Assembly (NCBI GenBank): GCA_002803225.1
Contig: NXFV01001041.1
Location: forward strand, 1 to 15,336
From: Gamarada debralockiae
Lineage: Eukaryota; Ascomycota; Leotiomycetes; Helotiales; Hyphodiscaceae
Direction: 5' to 3'
DNA length: 15,336 nt
Of the stretch, positions 8,133-15,336 are shown in pieces. The translations under genes were made by a program, and so were the position numbers. Below the pieces are notes generated by a model that was given only the letters and a program-made list of their open reading frames with translations, did no database searches and was not told where the DNA came from. Positions within the stretch are counted from its first letter, which is position 1. The number at the start of each line of letters is the position of its first letter.

Positions 8133-9858
8133 ATGAAGATCAAGACCGAACTTAGCGAATATGCCTTACGTCGCGGCACTTCTGGACCCTATGCCGATAA
8201 CCTCGAAGTCGATTGCATTGTTGTAGGTGGCGGGTTTGGGGGTATTTATTGCTGGTACGAATTGAAAAAGAGCGGTTTCAATACGGTGATCTACGAAGCC
8301 GGCGATGACCTTGGCGGGACCTGGAGATGGAATTGCTACCCCGGTGCTGGAGTTGACTCTGAGATTCCCGAGTATCAGTTATCCATCCCAGAGACTTACA
8401 AAGACTGGACCTGGCCCACCAATTACCCAACCTACCAGGACCTGCGCGAGTACTTTGATCACTGTGATAAGGTCCTCGGTATCAAGAAGGAGACCGCCTT
8501 CAACAGCGTCGTTGTTGATGCTCAGTTCCACACCCGGGAAGGTCGCTGGCACATCAAGACTGCCGACGGCCGTACGGCGAAGGCCAAGTACTTTGTCGTT
8601 GCCGCTGGATTCGCAGCCAAACGCTATGTTCCCACTGAGTTCGTAGGCATCGACGACTTCAAGGGCATCATCCACCACTCCTCTTTTTGGCCGGATCTCA
8701 ACATCGACGTAACCAACCAAAAATGCGCAGTCATTGGCACCGGCGCTTCGGGCGTCCAGATCACGCAAGCCTGGGGTCCCAAGGCCGGTGAGTTAAAGGT
8801 CTTCCAGCGTACTCCCAATCTTGCCGTCCCAATGCGCAAGAGGACTCTCACGGCCAAGGAGCAGAATGATACGAAGCCTTTCTATCCAGAACTCTTCAGG
8901 TACCGTGAGAGGTGCTTCGGCGGGTTTCTGTATTCCTTCTCTGAAAAGAGCACGTTTGAGGACACAGAAGAGGACAGAGAGGCTTTTTATCAGAAGCTCT
9001 GGAATGACGGCGGATTTCGCTTTTGGTTGGGAAACTATAAGGATTACCTCTATGACATGAAGGCCAATCGAGAGGGCAAGTTGTGACTTTCATTGTGTGG
9101 AAGTTTGCTTTGGCTAATAGGTTCCTACAGTATACAACTTCTGGTGTAAAAACGTCCGCGCTCGCATTGGAGACCCGAAACTCCGCGACCTCCTCGCCCC
9201 CATAGAGCCTCCACACCCCTTCGGCGTCAAGCGTCCCTGTCTCGAGTATAATTACTATGAGCAATTCAACCGGCCCAACGTCGACATCGTGAACATCAAA
9301 GACAACCCCATTGTCGGCTTCACCCCCACAGGCATCAAGCTCAAGGATGGTACCGTCCATGAATTTGACGTCATCTGTATCGCCACGGGCTTTGATATTA
9401 CCACCGGCGGTATGACATCCATGGGTCTCAAGAACATCGATGGCGTGTCGCTGAAATCCCAGTGGGAAAAAGCTGCATACACGTATCTCGGCACTACGAT
9501 CGCAGGATATCCGAATATGTTCCACCTGTACGGCCCCCACGGCCCGACTTTGCTTTCCAATGGCCCGACCAGCGTCGAGGTGCAAGGTCGCTGGATCGTC
9601 GACGCGATCAAACTCGCCGAACGCCAGGGTTTGAAATACATCAATCCTACAGACGAAGCAAGTAGGAAGTGGAAAGTTCGCATTAATGAACTCAGTGATA
9701 AGAGTCTTTTCCCGACTACTAAAAGTACGTACATGGGTGGCAGTATGCCTGGGAAGGCTTTTGAGCAGGTTAATTACGCTGGTGGACTGCCGGCATACGC
9801 AGACGAGATCCGGGCTAAGCTACCAGGTTTCGAGGGCTTTGAGAAGGTCAAGAAGTGA
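8133..9858 (+). CDS. Type I Baeyer-Villiger monooxygenase (FAD/NADPH)
   Basis: Exons 8133-9075 and 9131-9858 give 556 aa, a normal length for the family. It should insert one oxygen beside a ketone carbonyl, giving an ester or lactone, using FAD, NADPH and O2. Visible motifs: FAD Rossmann GGGFGG (32-37) with EAGDDLGGTW (55-64); WNCYPGAGVDSE after it; the BVMO fingerprint FKGIIHHSSFWP (176-187, FxGxxxHxxxWP); the NADPH Rossmann GTGASG (202-207) followed by VFQRTPN; and the C-terminal ATGFD (399-403). No signal peptide is seen, so it is probably cytosolic. Start: ATG 8133; the longer frame begins at a TTG (8106). Sequence after the intron (YNFWCKNVRARIGDPKLRDL) fits the family without gaps. The substrate cannot be read from the sequence. 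Its promoter is shared with the divergent esterase-like gene and carries AlcR-type sites. Confidence 0.92.
9076..9130 (+). other. BVMO intron with GC-AG ends, 55 nt
   Basis: Donor GAGAGG|GCAAGT, branch CTAAT in GGCTAATAG, acceptor TACAG|TATAC. Only this donor restores the frame: it gives GAG-GTA-TAC, NREVYNFW. The two nearby GT donors (9080, 9083) give a TAA a few codons into exon 2. GCAAGT matches the rare GC-AG donor consensus. Confidence 0.88.
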
Positions 9859-9988
9859 TTGGTGGGTCAGTTGGGACGTGGTGGCTAGTCTCTGCTTTGG
9901 GTCTTCTACATTATCTATTCCTTATTCATAACCGACTCGATACTTGCATAGTTCGAGCGCCTCCAAGCTTTGTAAAAGAAGCTCTTAA

Positions 9989-10216
9989 TCGTGGACAAAG
10001 CTACTGACGATAGTTCTTCGAAATGTACAAAAGCATGGACTCCCTGTTTCCAGCTTTATAGGCTATGCCTGTTTATTAGCAGGAACAATTCACCCTCTTT
10101 ATCTTCATTATGACGATCCGCAATCCAAGGAAGATGCACCTCAGCTTCTGGAATATTTGGCCGAATTCTTGCAAGGTGGTCAACGCATTTGGAATCACTA
10201 TCCGCCACCTGTATAA
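9989..10216 (+). pseudogene. C-terminal relic of a fungal transcription factor
   Basis: A frame of 75 codons without an ATG runs from after TAA 9986-9988 to TAA 10214-10216. It reads KLLTIVLRNVQKHGLPVSSF, then IGYACLLAGTIHPLYLHYDD, PQLLEYLAEFLQGG and QRIWNHYPPP. The GYACLLAGTIHxLY...DD...LEYLxEFL pattern resembles the tail of the fungal-specific transcription factor domain of Zn2Cys6 proteins. The last codons run into the start of an LTR (TGTATAATC at 10210), so the LTR insertion seems to have cut the gene. The DNA-binding half is absent. A minus-strand ORF (10056-10376) across it is a shadow. Confidence 0.5.
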
Positions 10217-10458
10217 TCAGCTGTATAATCAGCTGCTGGCATGTGAAGATAGTAGCCAGGAATGGAGTATAAGTAAGGGTTGTCGACCTTACTTGGAAAA
10301 GGGCAAGCTTGAGTTTATCATCCACAAGTACATAGGTACTACGGAACCTCTTTTCAACCACTACGAATACAACCACTATTGTCTCTTTTCCCCTATTGCT
10401 ACTTCTCTAATATACTGTGATCCCTCCTGTTGCCCTCCTGCTACCTGCAGCTGTTACA
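10210..10458 (+). mobile_element. Solo LTR-like repeat, plus orientation
   Basis: Begins TGTATAATCAGC, which is tandemly doubled (10210-10221 and 10222-10233), and ends CAGCTGTTACA (10458), the same terminus as the LTRs at 12547-13080. Shared internal blocks in order: GGAGTATAAGTAAGG, GGGCAAGCTTGAGTTT, TACTTCTCTAATATACT, TGTGATCCCTCCTGTTGCCC. The 5' 60-70 bases found in the other copies are absent or replaced. No 5-bp target duplication was found (CCACC against CTTGG). No retroelement coding region follows. Confidence 0.7.
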
Positions 10459-10590
10459 CTTGGAGATCCTGCATCTTGCCATCCTCTAAAACTCGAAACA
10501 ACCTATAGCCTCCCGTCTGGCTGTCATCCCCGATTTTCAACACAAATGCCTTTCCTACCTCATTTGAAGCAGATAACTACTCCTTTGTGT
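10459..10590 (-). pseudogene. Second LEDGKMQDL relic, cut at the LTR edge
   Basis: The minus-strand frame reads ASNEVGKAFVLKIGDDSQTG followed by GYRLFRVLEDGKMQDLQ and stops at the LTR boundary. One in-frame TAG lies upstream (from CAG if RIP acted). The VLEDGKMQDL part matches the relic at 1097-1276 in protein and DNA. Family unknown. The junction with the LTR suggests the LTR landed in or next to this sequence. Confidence 0.4.
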
Positions 10591-10599
10591 TGTGAGTAA

Positions 10600-11056
10600 T
10601 GATGTTTCTATCTAAAAATAAGCTATATAGAAGGAGGAAAACAAAGTGTAAAGAAAGGGGTCAAGGTTCAAGCCACTTGTGCCAAGCGAGCATATCGATC
10701 ACCAGCCACCAAACAAGCTTAACTTTGTCTTAGTACATTTCAAGGGGGAAAATTCAACATTATTATTTCTAGGTCCCTTTAATTTAGATCCCCTTATTTT
10801 CTGCCTAAACAAGCAAGCACCAAAAGGGCCCACGTCCGGCATTCACATGAATAAGGTCAGAATTCACAATCAGCTGACAAATAAGAGATGTTTGGCCTGG
10901 ATTTAGTAGGGAACAGGGGTTGAAATTTCATCGGCTATGATGATTTGTACTCCATCTCACAGTTTGTGATGTATCTTTTCCTGTCAGTGCAATGATCTAA
11001 GATAAGACCCCCCCCCCTCCCCCCAGTCAGGGTGACTGACAGCTGTTGGCGCACAG
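10600..11056. other. Gene-free stretch
   Basis: AT-rich, no supported coding frame. It contains a C-rich tract (C10-T-C6, 11008-11024) of unknown role. Confidence 0.4.
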
Positions 11057-11364
11057 ATATTCACGACTATCTTTAGTGCAGACTACAGCTCTATCCCGGG
11101 ATACTTTTTTCTCAGCTCCTCAGTAAATACTGCTGCAGCTTCGTCACAACCGTGTATTCTTTGACGCCACCCCCTACAGTAACTGGCACACAAAGATATT
11201 GCACTTGCGGTAACATTAAGGCTGACATCAACATCGCTATTTCTGGCACTGTCACCGCGTCTTACTGTGCAGTGGATAGCCTTCCGTCTGGCTTTACCCA
11301 GATTCCCGCTTCTAACGGCCTATCTATCACAACACCATCGTCATCCGTGGCCCTCCCCCGCTAA
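11057..11364 (+). pseudogene. Relic of a secreted Cys/Ser/Thr-rich protein
   Basis: Two plus-strand frames look coding in succession. From 11057 one reads FSADYSSIPGYFFLSSSVN and ends in a TGA. From about 11100 the next reads TPPPTVTGTQRYCTCGN, SYCAVDSLPSGFTQIPASNG and a Ser/Thr-rich tail, ending with TAA at 11362-11364. A third frame continues with LTTALTTPASTSPPPATSS. The switch of frames suggests indels in a gene for an extracellular protein with a small Cys-containing domain and a Ser/Thr/Pro linker. The family is not identified and no signal peptide is seen. Confidence 0.35.
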
Positions 11365-11787
11365 CAACGGCGCTTACCACGCCTGCATCTACTTCACCCC
11401 CACCAGCCACGTCATCAATAAGTGCACCCTGAGACCAAGGCTAGAGCGGGTCACCCTTTTGCGATCCATTATGTGGCCCAGGTTAGGAATGACAGCATGC
11501 AAGAACTGCTGTCTTGGCTATCTTGCACGCTGTATGGCATCAATAGGAGGCCTAATTTCTCGCATGGCTGCTACGCTTGTTCTTTATTTAGTACTTGTCA
11601 GTTAATCATCGTTCGTATACATCCCTTAACGGCGTGAAATTGAGTACTATTAAACCTACTCGTGCTGAAACTCTGCGCATTATTGAAATCGCGAATTTAT
11701 GGTAGAACTGTCAAAGACCTAGAATTCGGTGCATCCGCATTTGTCTAGGCCGCTTTGAGCTGTTTTGTGACAATGTCCAAGTAGTCC
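11365..11787. other. No supported gene
   Basis: Two overlapping plus-strand ORFs (11267-11605 and 11422-11637) start at non-ATG codons or lie out of frame with the upstream relic. They lack recognisable motifs and are probably decayed sequence. Confidence 0.35.
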
Positions 11788-11964
11788 TCATCTAAGGGCA
11801 GGAGAGTCTCTAAACGGATGTCGAATATTCGGATATTCGCGGGGCGAGGCATGATGACTGGTTGACTCGATGTTGGTCTTGAATATTGTCTTGCAAACGA
11901 AACACAACGATGCAGTTCTCCATTTGGCGTCAATTCTAGAAATTGTATCGAGTGTTCTGGTCAT
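11788..11964 (-). CDS. Small ORF, 58 aa, possible HET-type N-terminus
   Basis: An ATG-started minus-strand frame lies about 40 nt below TTATAA (about 12005), so it has a plausible promoter. It encodes LCFVCKTIFKTN followed by a HH and a Pro/Arg-rich end, stopping at TGA 11788-11790. The Cys-x2-Cys-x2-Ile-Phe ... His-His layout recalls the start of fungal heterokaryon-incompatibility (HET) proteins, but that is a weak resemblance and the HET domain itself is missing. A different frame in the same place (11745-11933) reads RIFDIRLETLLPLDEDYLDI, so a frameshifted relic is equally likely. Confidence 0.3.
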   Translation of the reverse strand: MTRTLDTISRIDAKWRTASLCFVCKTIFKTNIESTSHHASPREYPNIRHPFRDSPALR

Positions 11965-12236
11965 GTCTAGGTAGCCGAGGGTTTGTCGAGACGACCAACA
12001 CCCTTATAAGGCCCCTCGCTCGAGTCTTTGCATCAGAGAAACTCATTAAACTCCAACTTTTGTCTTAGATGAGATATCTTTAAAACATACCATCGTCACA
12101 CCAGACTTGAAGATAGAGTAGAAAGGCCAGACTGCGGGCAGTCTCCATACGAACAAACAAATCACGGGCATCATATCTTAGGACTTCCCAAATATAGAGC
12201 GCGGCTCATTGCCATTAGTGATCTCTGACGAGGAGA

Positions 12237-12418
12237 ATGGCACACGAAAGAACTCAAAAGCCTCTGGACAGCAGACTTGACGAATCAGATGATATTGTGA
12301 GGCAAAATCATGAATATACTGATAACTAAGAAGGGAAGACTCGTAGGTTGCAAGGACCCAAGAAATAGTCAACAAACACTAAGCCTAATTGAGAAAACTG
12401 TCACTATAGCAACTGACA
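12237..12418 (+). pseudogene. Repeat relic copy A (DDI-RQNH peptide)
   Basis: From ATG 12237 the frame reads MAHERTQKPLDSRLDESDDI then VRQNHEYTDN and a TAA. DNA 12276-12418 is similar to the reverse complement of 14511-14635: TCAGAYGATATT, TGAGGCAAAATCAT, TATAGCAACTGACA and other blocks are shared. Copy B reads FDGSDDILRQNHSYIDN. The family is unknown; probably a transposon-borne sequence. An older LTR begins about 60 bp further on. Confidence 0.45.
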
Positions 12419-12479
12419 AGACTGCATCCGCAAAACGGGAGTTTCGCGGAATGAATCCTGTTATAGTAAAGGGTTATTG

Positions 12480-12546
12480 TGTAATAGGAGCCTAGGCCCC
12501 GAAGGAACAGGCTAGGCTCTGCAGACCTTGGAGGGGTAATTTTAGC
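12480..12546 (+). mobile_element. Older LTR, 5' part (split by a younger LTR)
   Basis: Starts TGTAATAGGAGCCTAGGCCC, matching the start of the younger LTR read on the minus strand (TGTAATAGAACTAGGCCC, from 12833). It continues at 12839 after the insertion. The last five bases TTAGC (12542-12546) are the target site. Confidence 0.8.
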
Positions 12547-12833
12547 TGTAACAGCTGGAGGTAGCTGGAGGGCAACAGGAGGGATCACAGTATATCAGAG
12601 AAGTAGCCGTAGGGGAAAAGAGATAGTAATAGTTGTATTCCTGAGCTTTTGTACTATCTGATTTCCAAAGAAACTCAAGCTTGCCCTTCTTCAAGTAGGG
12701 TTGGCAAGCCTTACTTATACTCCACATGGCAGTTGTACTAGCTGCTGACTCTAATTCCGAGCCTTCCAGGCTCCTGTACCCTTCCAGGGTCTGCGTAGCC
12801 TAGCCTGTTCCTTCAGGGCCTAGTTCTATTACA
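12547..12833 (-). mobile_element. Younger solo LTR, 287 bp, with TTAGC target duplication
   Basis: On the minus strand it runs TGTAATAG ... CAGCTGTTACA, with the TG...CA ends of an LTR. It is flanked by TTAGC at 12542-12546 and 12834-12838, a perfect 5-bp target site duplication. Internally it has GGAGTATAAGTAAGG (a possible TATA region) and the GGGCAAGCTTGAGTTT block shared with the other copies. No coding region accompanies it, so it is a solo LTR left by recombination. An ORF on the minus strand (12542-12727) is incidental. Confidence 0.88.
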
Positions 12834-13080
12834 TTAGCCCACAAGAGCCCGGAAGACTCAGAATCGGAGTCAGTAACCAATATAGCTGCCACATAAAGTA
12901 TAAATGAGGTTTGTGAACCCTGCTTATAAAAGGGCAAGCTTGAGTTTCGGAAATCAGATTATACGAATGCTTAACAATCCCACTATCAATGCAACAACAA
13001 CTTCTTTATTCACTAAACTGCTACTTCTCTAATATACTATGATTCCTCCTGTTGCCCTCCAGCTACCTATAGCTGTTACA
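12834..13080 (+). mobile_element. Older LTR, 3' part
   Basis: Continues the copy begun at 12480. It aligns with the younger LTR from CCCGGAAGACTCAGAATCGG through CTTATAAAAGGGCAAGCTTG to TAGCTGTTACA at 13080. The two parts add up to about 309 bp. It differs from the younger LTR by many transitions (for instance CCCTCC against TTCCTCC), consistent with greater age. Outer flanks (TATTG and GGTTA) do not match, so its own target duplication is lost. Confidence 0.8.
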
Positions 13081-13174
13081 GGTTAGTGCATGGGTCCAGA
13101 GATGTCGATTATTAGACGGCGGGGCTAGGCTTGATCGAGCTGCAAGCGCAGTTGAAAAGGTGGGGAGGGGCTGA

Positions 13175-13503
13175 GTCTCGCGGGCCGTATACACTAGCTT
13201 TGTAGCTTCAGAGCTCAAGGGAGTCTTGTCCTTCTTAAATCACTTCTAATAGTTAGTAAAGATTAAGGTCTATTGGAGTTCTAAATCGAGTATAAAGACG
13301 ATGTGTGGCAAGCTTTTTGTATATATCAAGGTTGATAAGGTAGTAGCTAGGCGCTCTTGCAATTATATAATAATATTATTAACTAAGCTTATATAAAGGT
13401 TCTTAATAGGGACTTGGCCTTTAGTAGCTAAGTATGAGAAGATTGTCTAGAACTCCGAAAATATCTAGTTTACTTTATTATTAATTGGATATCCCATGGA
13501 ATA
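13175..13503 (+). pseudogene. RIP-like relic of an unidentified ORF
   Basis: A plus-strand frame gives coherent protein: FVASELKGVLSFLNHF, then KTMCGKLFVYIKVDKVVARR and RFLIGTWPLVAKYEKIV, ending near IGYPME. The stops in it (13247-13252 TAA-TAG, then TAA, TAG, TAG and a final TAA) are never TGA. They are consistent with CAA/CAG or TGG hit by C-to-T or G-to-A change. The 3' part is very AT-rich. Family unrecognised. Confidence 0.4.
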
Positions 13504-14510
13504 ATATACATCTATTTCCATAAAGGTGGATTCTTGAGACGCTTTTAGGCTCCCAGGAATAATTATCAAAACTTGACAAAAATGACATAATGCGCCCTAA
13601 GCCAACATCTAGCCTCAACAGTTAAGTCAGGTGAGCTGGGGTGATTAGCGCCTGAGTAGATGCGGCCAGGCTTACTAACCGATCTTGGAACAAAGATGGT
13701 TTCTAACTACCAGAAAAGCCAGACTCTAATCTCATCCTCGCTAGTTCCGTTTTAGTCTTCGGACATGAGCAGCTGCTGCTTTAACCTGAGCTGAGGGTAA
13801 GCATACCTGATCAGAGCCTGAGCAGAGCGTGAGTCAACCTGCGCATCATAATGTAGAACCTATTTTGGACTTCTGTGTACCCCAGCTACAGTTCCCTTGC
13901 CGAATTTTGCCCAGGAATCCGTTTCTGCACTCTTACAAGGCTCCTGCTGAAGCTATTTTGGATCCCTCTTATCAAAGAGTACACGACTAGGTAATTCAGC
14001 CCTACAATATTAGAATACAGTAAATTGTTTTGACCTTAGGGTGAGTCACAGGACTCCATTACATAATGATTGACACACACGTCTCCTTTGTTGCCTACAG
14101 CTGCCTACTTTTCTACTAAAATAGTCACCTAGGATCAGATTTTCGCGCAAGGGGATCTCGACAGGAGTATACCAGACTCCTAAAGGTACCCTCCAAGATC
14201 TTGAACACCGGCCTAAGACCAGCATCACTCTTGCCACCACTTCCCTAGGTCATCACAGGACTATATTAACTAATATGGTAGTAATAGGAACCAGGCCAAG
14301 CGCATTCAAGGGAGCCAACGCCCTGCACTGTACCTGCTTTGTTAGGCAAGAATAGTAGAGGAGGGAGTAAGGAGAATAACGTTTTTGAGCTTAAAAATGA
14401 CTTGCTCTTAGCTTTCAGAGAGCAAGATAAGTCGTTGTTAGCGTCGACTCTTGCTCCCAGCTCTCTACGATCTTAGCGTCACTGTATTAAGCCATCGCAC
14501 CCTCAAATTG
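13504..14510. other. About 1 kb without a recognisable gene
   Basis: No long frame with family motifs on either strand. TCACAGGACT occurs at 14046-14055 and 14253-14262, each followed by an ATTA-containing segment, perhaps a short duplication. An ORF on the minus strand (14046-14240) has no recognisable features. Confidence 0.4.
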
Positions 14511-14635
14511 TGTCAGTTGCTATAGTAACGGCGTTTGTTGATCATATCTCGGGTTCTGGCAATCCCTCCATTCTTCCCTCCTGAGTTATCAATATACGAA
14601 TGATTTTGCCTCAGAATATCGTCTGATCCATCAAA
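14511..14635 (-). pseudogene. Repeat relic copy B (inverted partner of 12276-12418)
   Basis: The minus-strand frame reads FDGSDDILRQNHSYIDNSGG, then ARTRDMINKRRYYSN and a TGA. It is the cleaner of the two copies: copy A has two extra stops and extra bases. No start codon or further domain was found. Confidence 0.45.
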
Positions 14636-14639
14636 TTGA

Positions 14640-15286
14640 CTAGGAACGTGATCAAAACGAGGCCGGCACCATCAGGGTAGAGGAGCTCAGACATAGCTCT
14701 CCACTTCGAAGTCAAGACCAAGGAGAGGAGCCACAAGAGTAACAATAGCGACAGGGGTTAGCAGTAAAGGCAATGAGATAGAACGATTACAATAAGGAGC
14801 CGGCGCAACGAGGAGAGACGCAGTAGCACCAGGGCGCAATAAAGAGATTAGCAGCGATATGTATCACTCCAAAGACAGCTATCGCAGTCATAAAACAAAT
14901 AAGAAGGACACCGAGGATAACGAAGACCCACAGCCGGCTAAGCAGCGGAAGCTGCCTCTAATACCTACCCACCAAGGCTAACGTCTGCCTATGAGCATAG
15001 CACAGTGCCCCGCCTTAGAACAGCCTCATAGCATTACACCATCCTTAACTACGCAACCTAAGATCGACGAGTCGCCGTCCTAAGCCGATCACGCGCACCC
15101 ACCAACTCCGATAGATAACGATTACTACAATACCCTACAAACCTCTCGCAGTCTCTCTGCTATAGTCGAGTCAACACTAATTACAGAGTATTAGGAATAG
15201 CCCTGTCAAGGTTTTGTAAAACGTACCACGACTAGTAATCAGACAATATTCAACTTCGAATTTACATTACTACGTACCTCTGAGCC

Positions 15287-15287
<1 letters not shown>
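14640..15287 (+). pseudogene. Decayed coding sequence at the right edge
   Basis: A plus-strand frame from 14796 is open for 61 codons (ISSDMYHSKDSYRSHKTNKK, then EDPQPAKQRKLP). It continues with only four further stops (14979, 15081, 15192, 15198, all TAA or TAG) through PPTPIDNDYYNTLQTSRSLS and FVKRTTTSNQTIFNFEFTLL. This is more coherent than chance and suggests a Ser/Pro/Lys-rich protein relic with CAA/CAG-to-stop damage. The family is unknown. Other frames before 14790 also show short coherent stretches, so indels are likely. Confidence 0.35.

Positions 15288-15336
<49 letters not shown>
15288..15336 (+). repeat. Run of 49 C at the window end
   Basis: Uninterrupted C from 15288 to the last base. 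It is not a telomere repeat (TTAGGG-type). Most likely an assembly or sequencing edge artefact; a genuine homopolymer cannot be excluded. Confidence 0.85.

Noticed and set aside
9080..9130. Canonical GT donors (9080 or 9083) for the BVMO intron
   Set aside because: Both put exon 2 in a frame that hits TAA after a few codons and lose the YNFWCKNVRARI homology.
8379..9734. Minus-strand ORFs opposite the BVMO (129, 229 and 159 codons)
   Set aside because: Shadows of the BVMO exons; the 229-codon one even spans the intron without meaning.
9289..9858. A separate gene starting at 9289
   Set aside because: The first codon is GTG, and the same frame continues upstream to the intron acceptor; this is BVMO exon 2.
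10459..10482. Primer-binding site of an LTR retrotransposon just after the LTR end (TTGGAGATCCTGCATC)
   Set aside because: The same DNA occurs at 1168-1190 without an LTR and reads as part of the LEDGKMQDL coding relic.
12178..12375. 65-codon minus-strand ORF
   Set aside because: It starts at TTG and lies opposite the repeat relic whose plus-strand reading is supported by the second copy at 14511-14635.
1..15336. CRISPR arrays, tRNA or rRNA genes, bacterial operons
   Set aside because: No regularly spaced repeats, no tRNA or rRNA-like segments noticed by eye, and all genes have fungal structure.

Overview
The window looks like a filamentous ascomycete chromosome, most likely Eurotiales (Aspergillus/Penicillium type). 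The support is a Zn2Cys6 activator whose DNA-binding region resembles Aspergillus AlcR, spliceosomal introns of 53-69 nt with fungal branch sites, and much dead repeat DNA whose in-frame stops are almost all TAA or TAG, as repeat-induced point mutation (RIP) would leave. Family assignments come from motif recognition by eye; no database search was run.

Three genes stand out. On the minus strand, 1627-4275 encodes an AlcR-like Zn2Cys6 transcription factor of about 859 aa, probably starting from a three-base exon (ATG only). Also on the minus strand, 5930-6960 encodes a beta-lactamase-fold (LovD / family VIII) esterase that lacks the N-terminal part carrying the SxxK nucleophile. Divergent from it, 8133-9858 on the plus strand encodes a complete type I Baeyer-Villiger monooxygenase (BVMO, 556 aa) with one GC-AG intron. 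The 1.17-kb divergent promoter between esterase and BVMO holds three copies of TGCGG-N2-CCGCA, an inverted pair of the TGCGG/CCGCA half-site known for AlcR. A BVMO makes an ester or lactone from a ketone and an esterase would open it, so the three genes suggest a small AlcR-type-controlled ketone pathway. That is inference, and the esterase may be dead.

Around the cluster lies mobile-element debris. From 1-407 is a RIP-damaged reading frame, and 1097-1276 is a minus-strand gene relic. Between the regulator and the esterase, 4534-5577 looks like a non-autonomous hAT-type element bracketed by CCGCACCC. It carries two 49-bp palindromic direct repeats exactly 900 bp apart and a 277-bp MITE with near-perfect inverted termini. 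Right of the BVMO is a C-terminal relic of a second transcription factor (9989-10216), cut by an LTR (10210-10458). This is followed by more gene relics, including a secreted-protein-like one (11057-11364) and a 58-aa ORF (11788-11964).

At 12480-13080 a solo LTR (12547-12833) with 5-bp target duplications TTAGC sits inside an older, oppositely oriented copy of the same LTR family. The rest (13175-15287) is relic sequence with no intact gene, ending in a run of 49 C that probably marks a contig or assembly edge.
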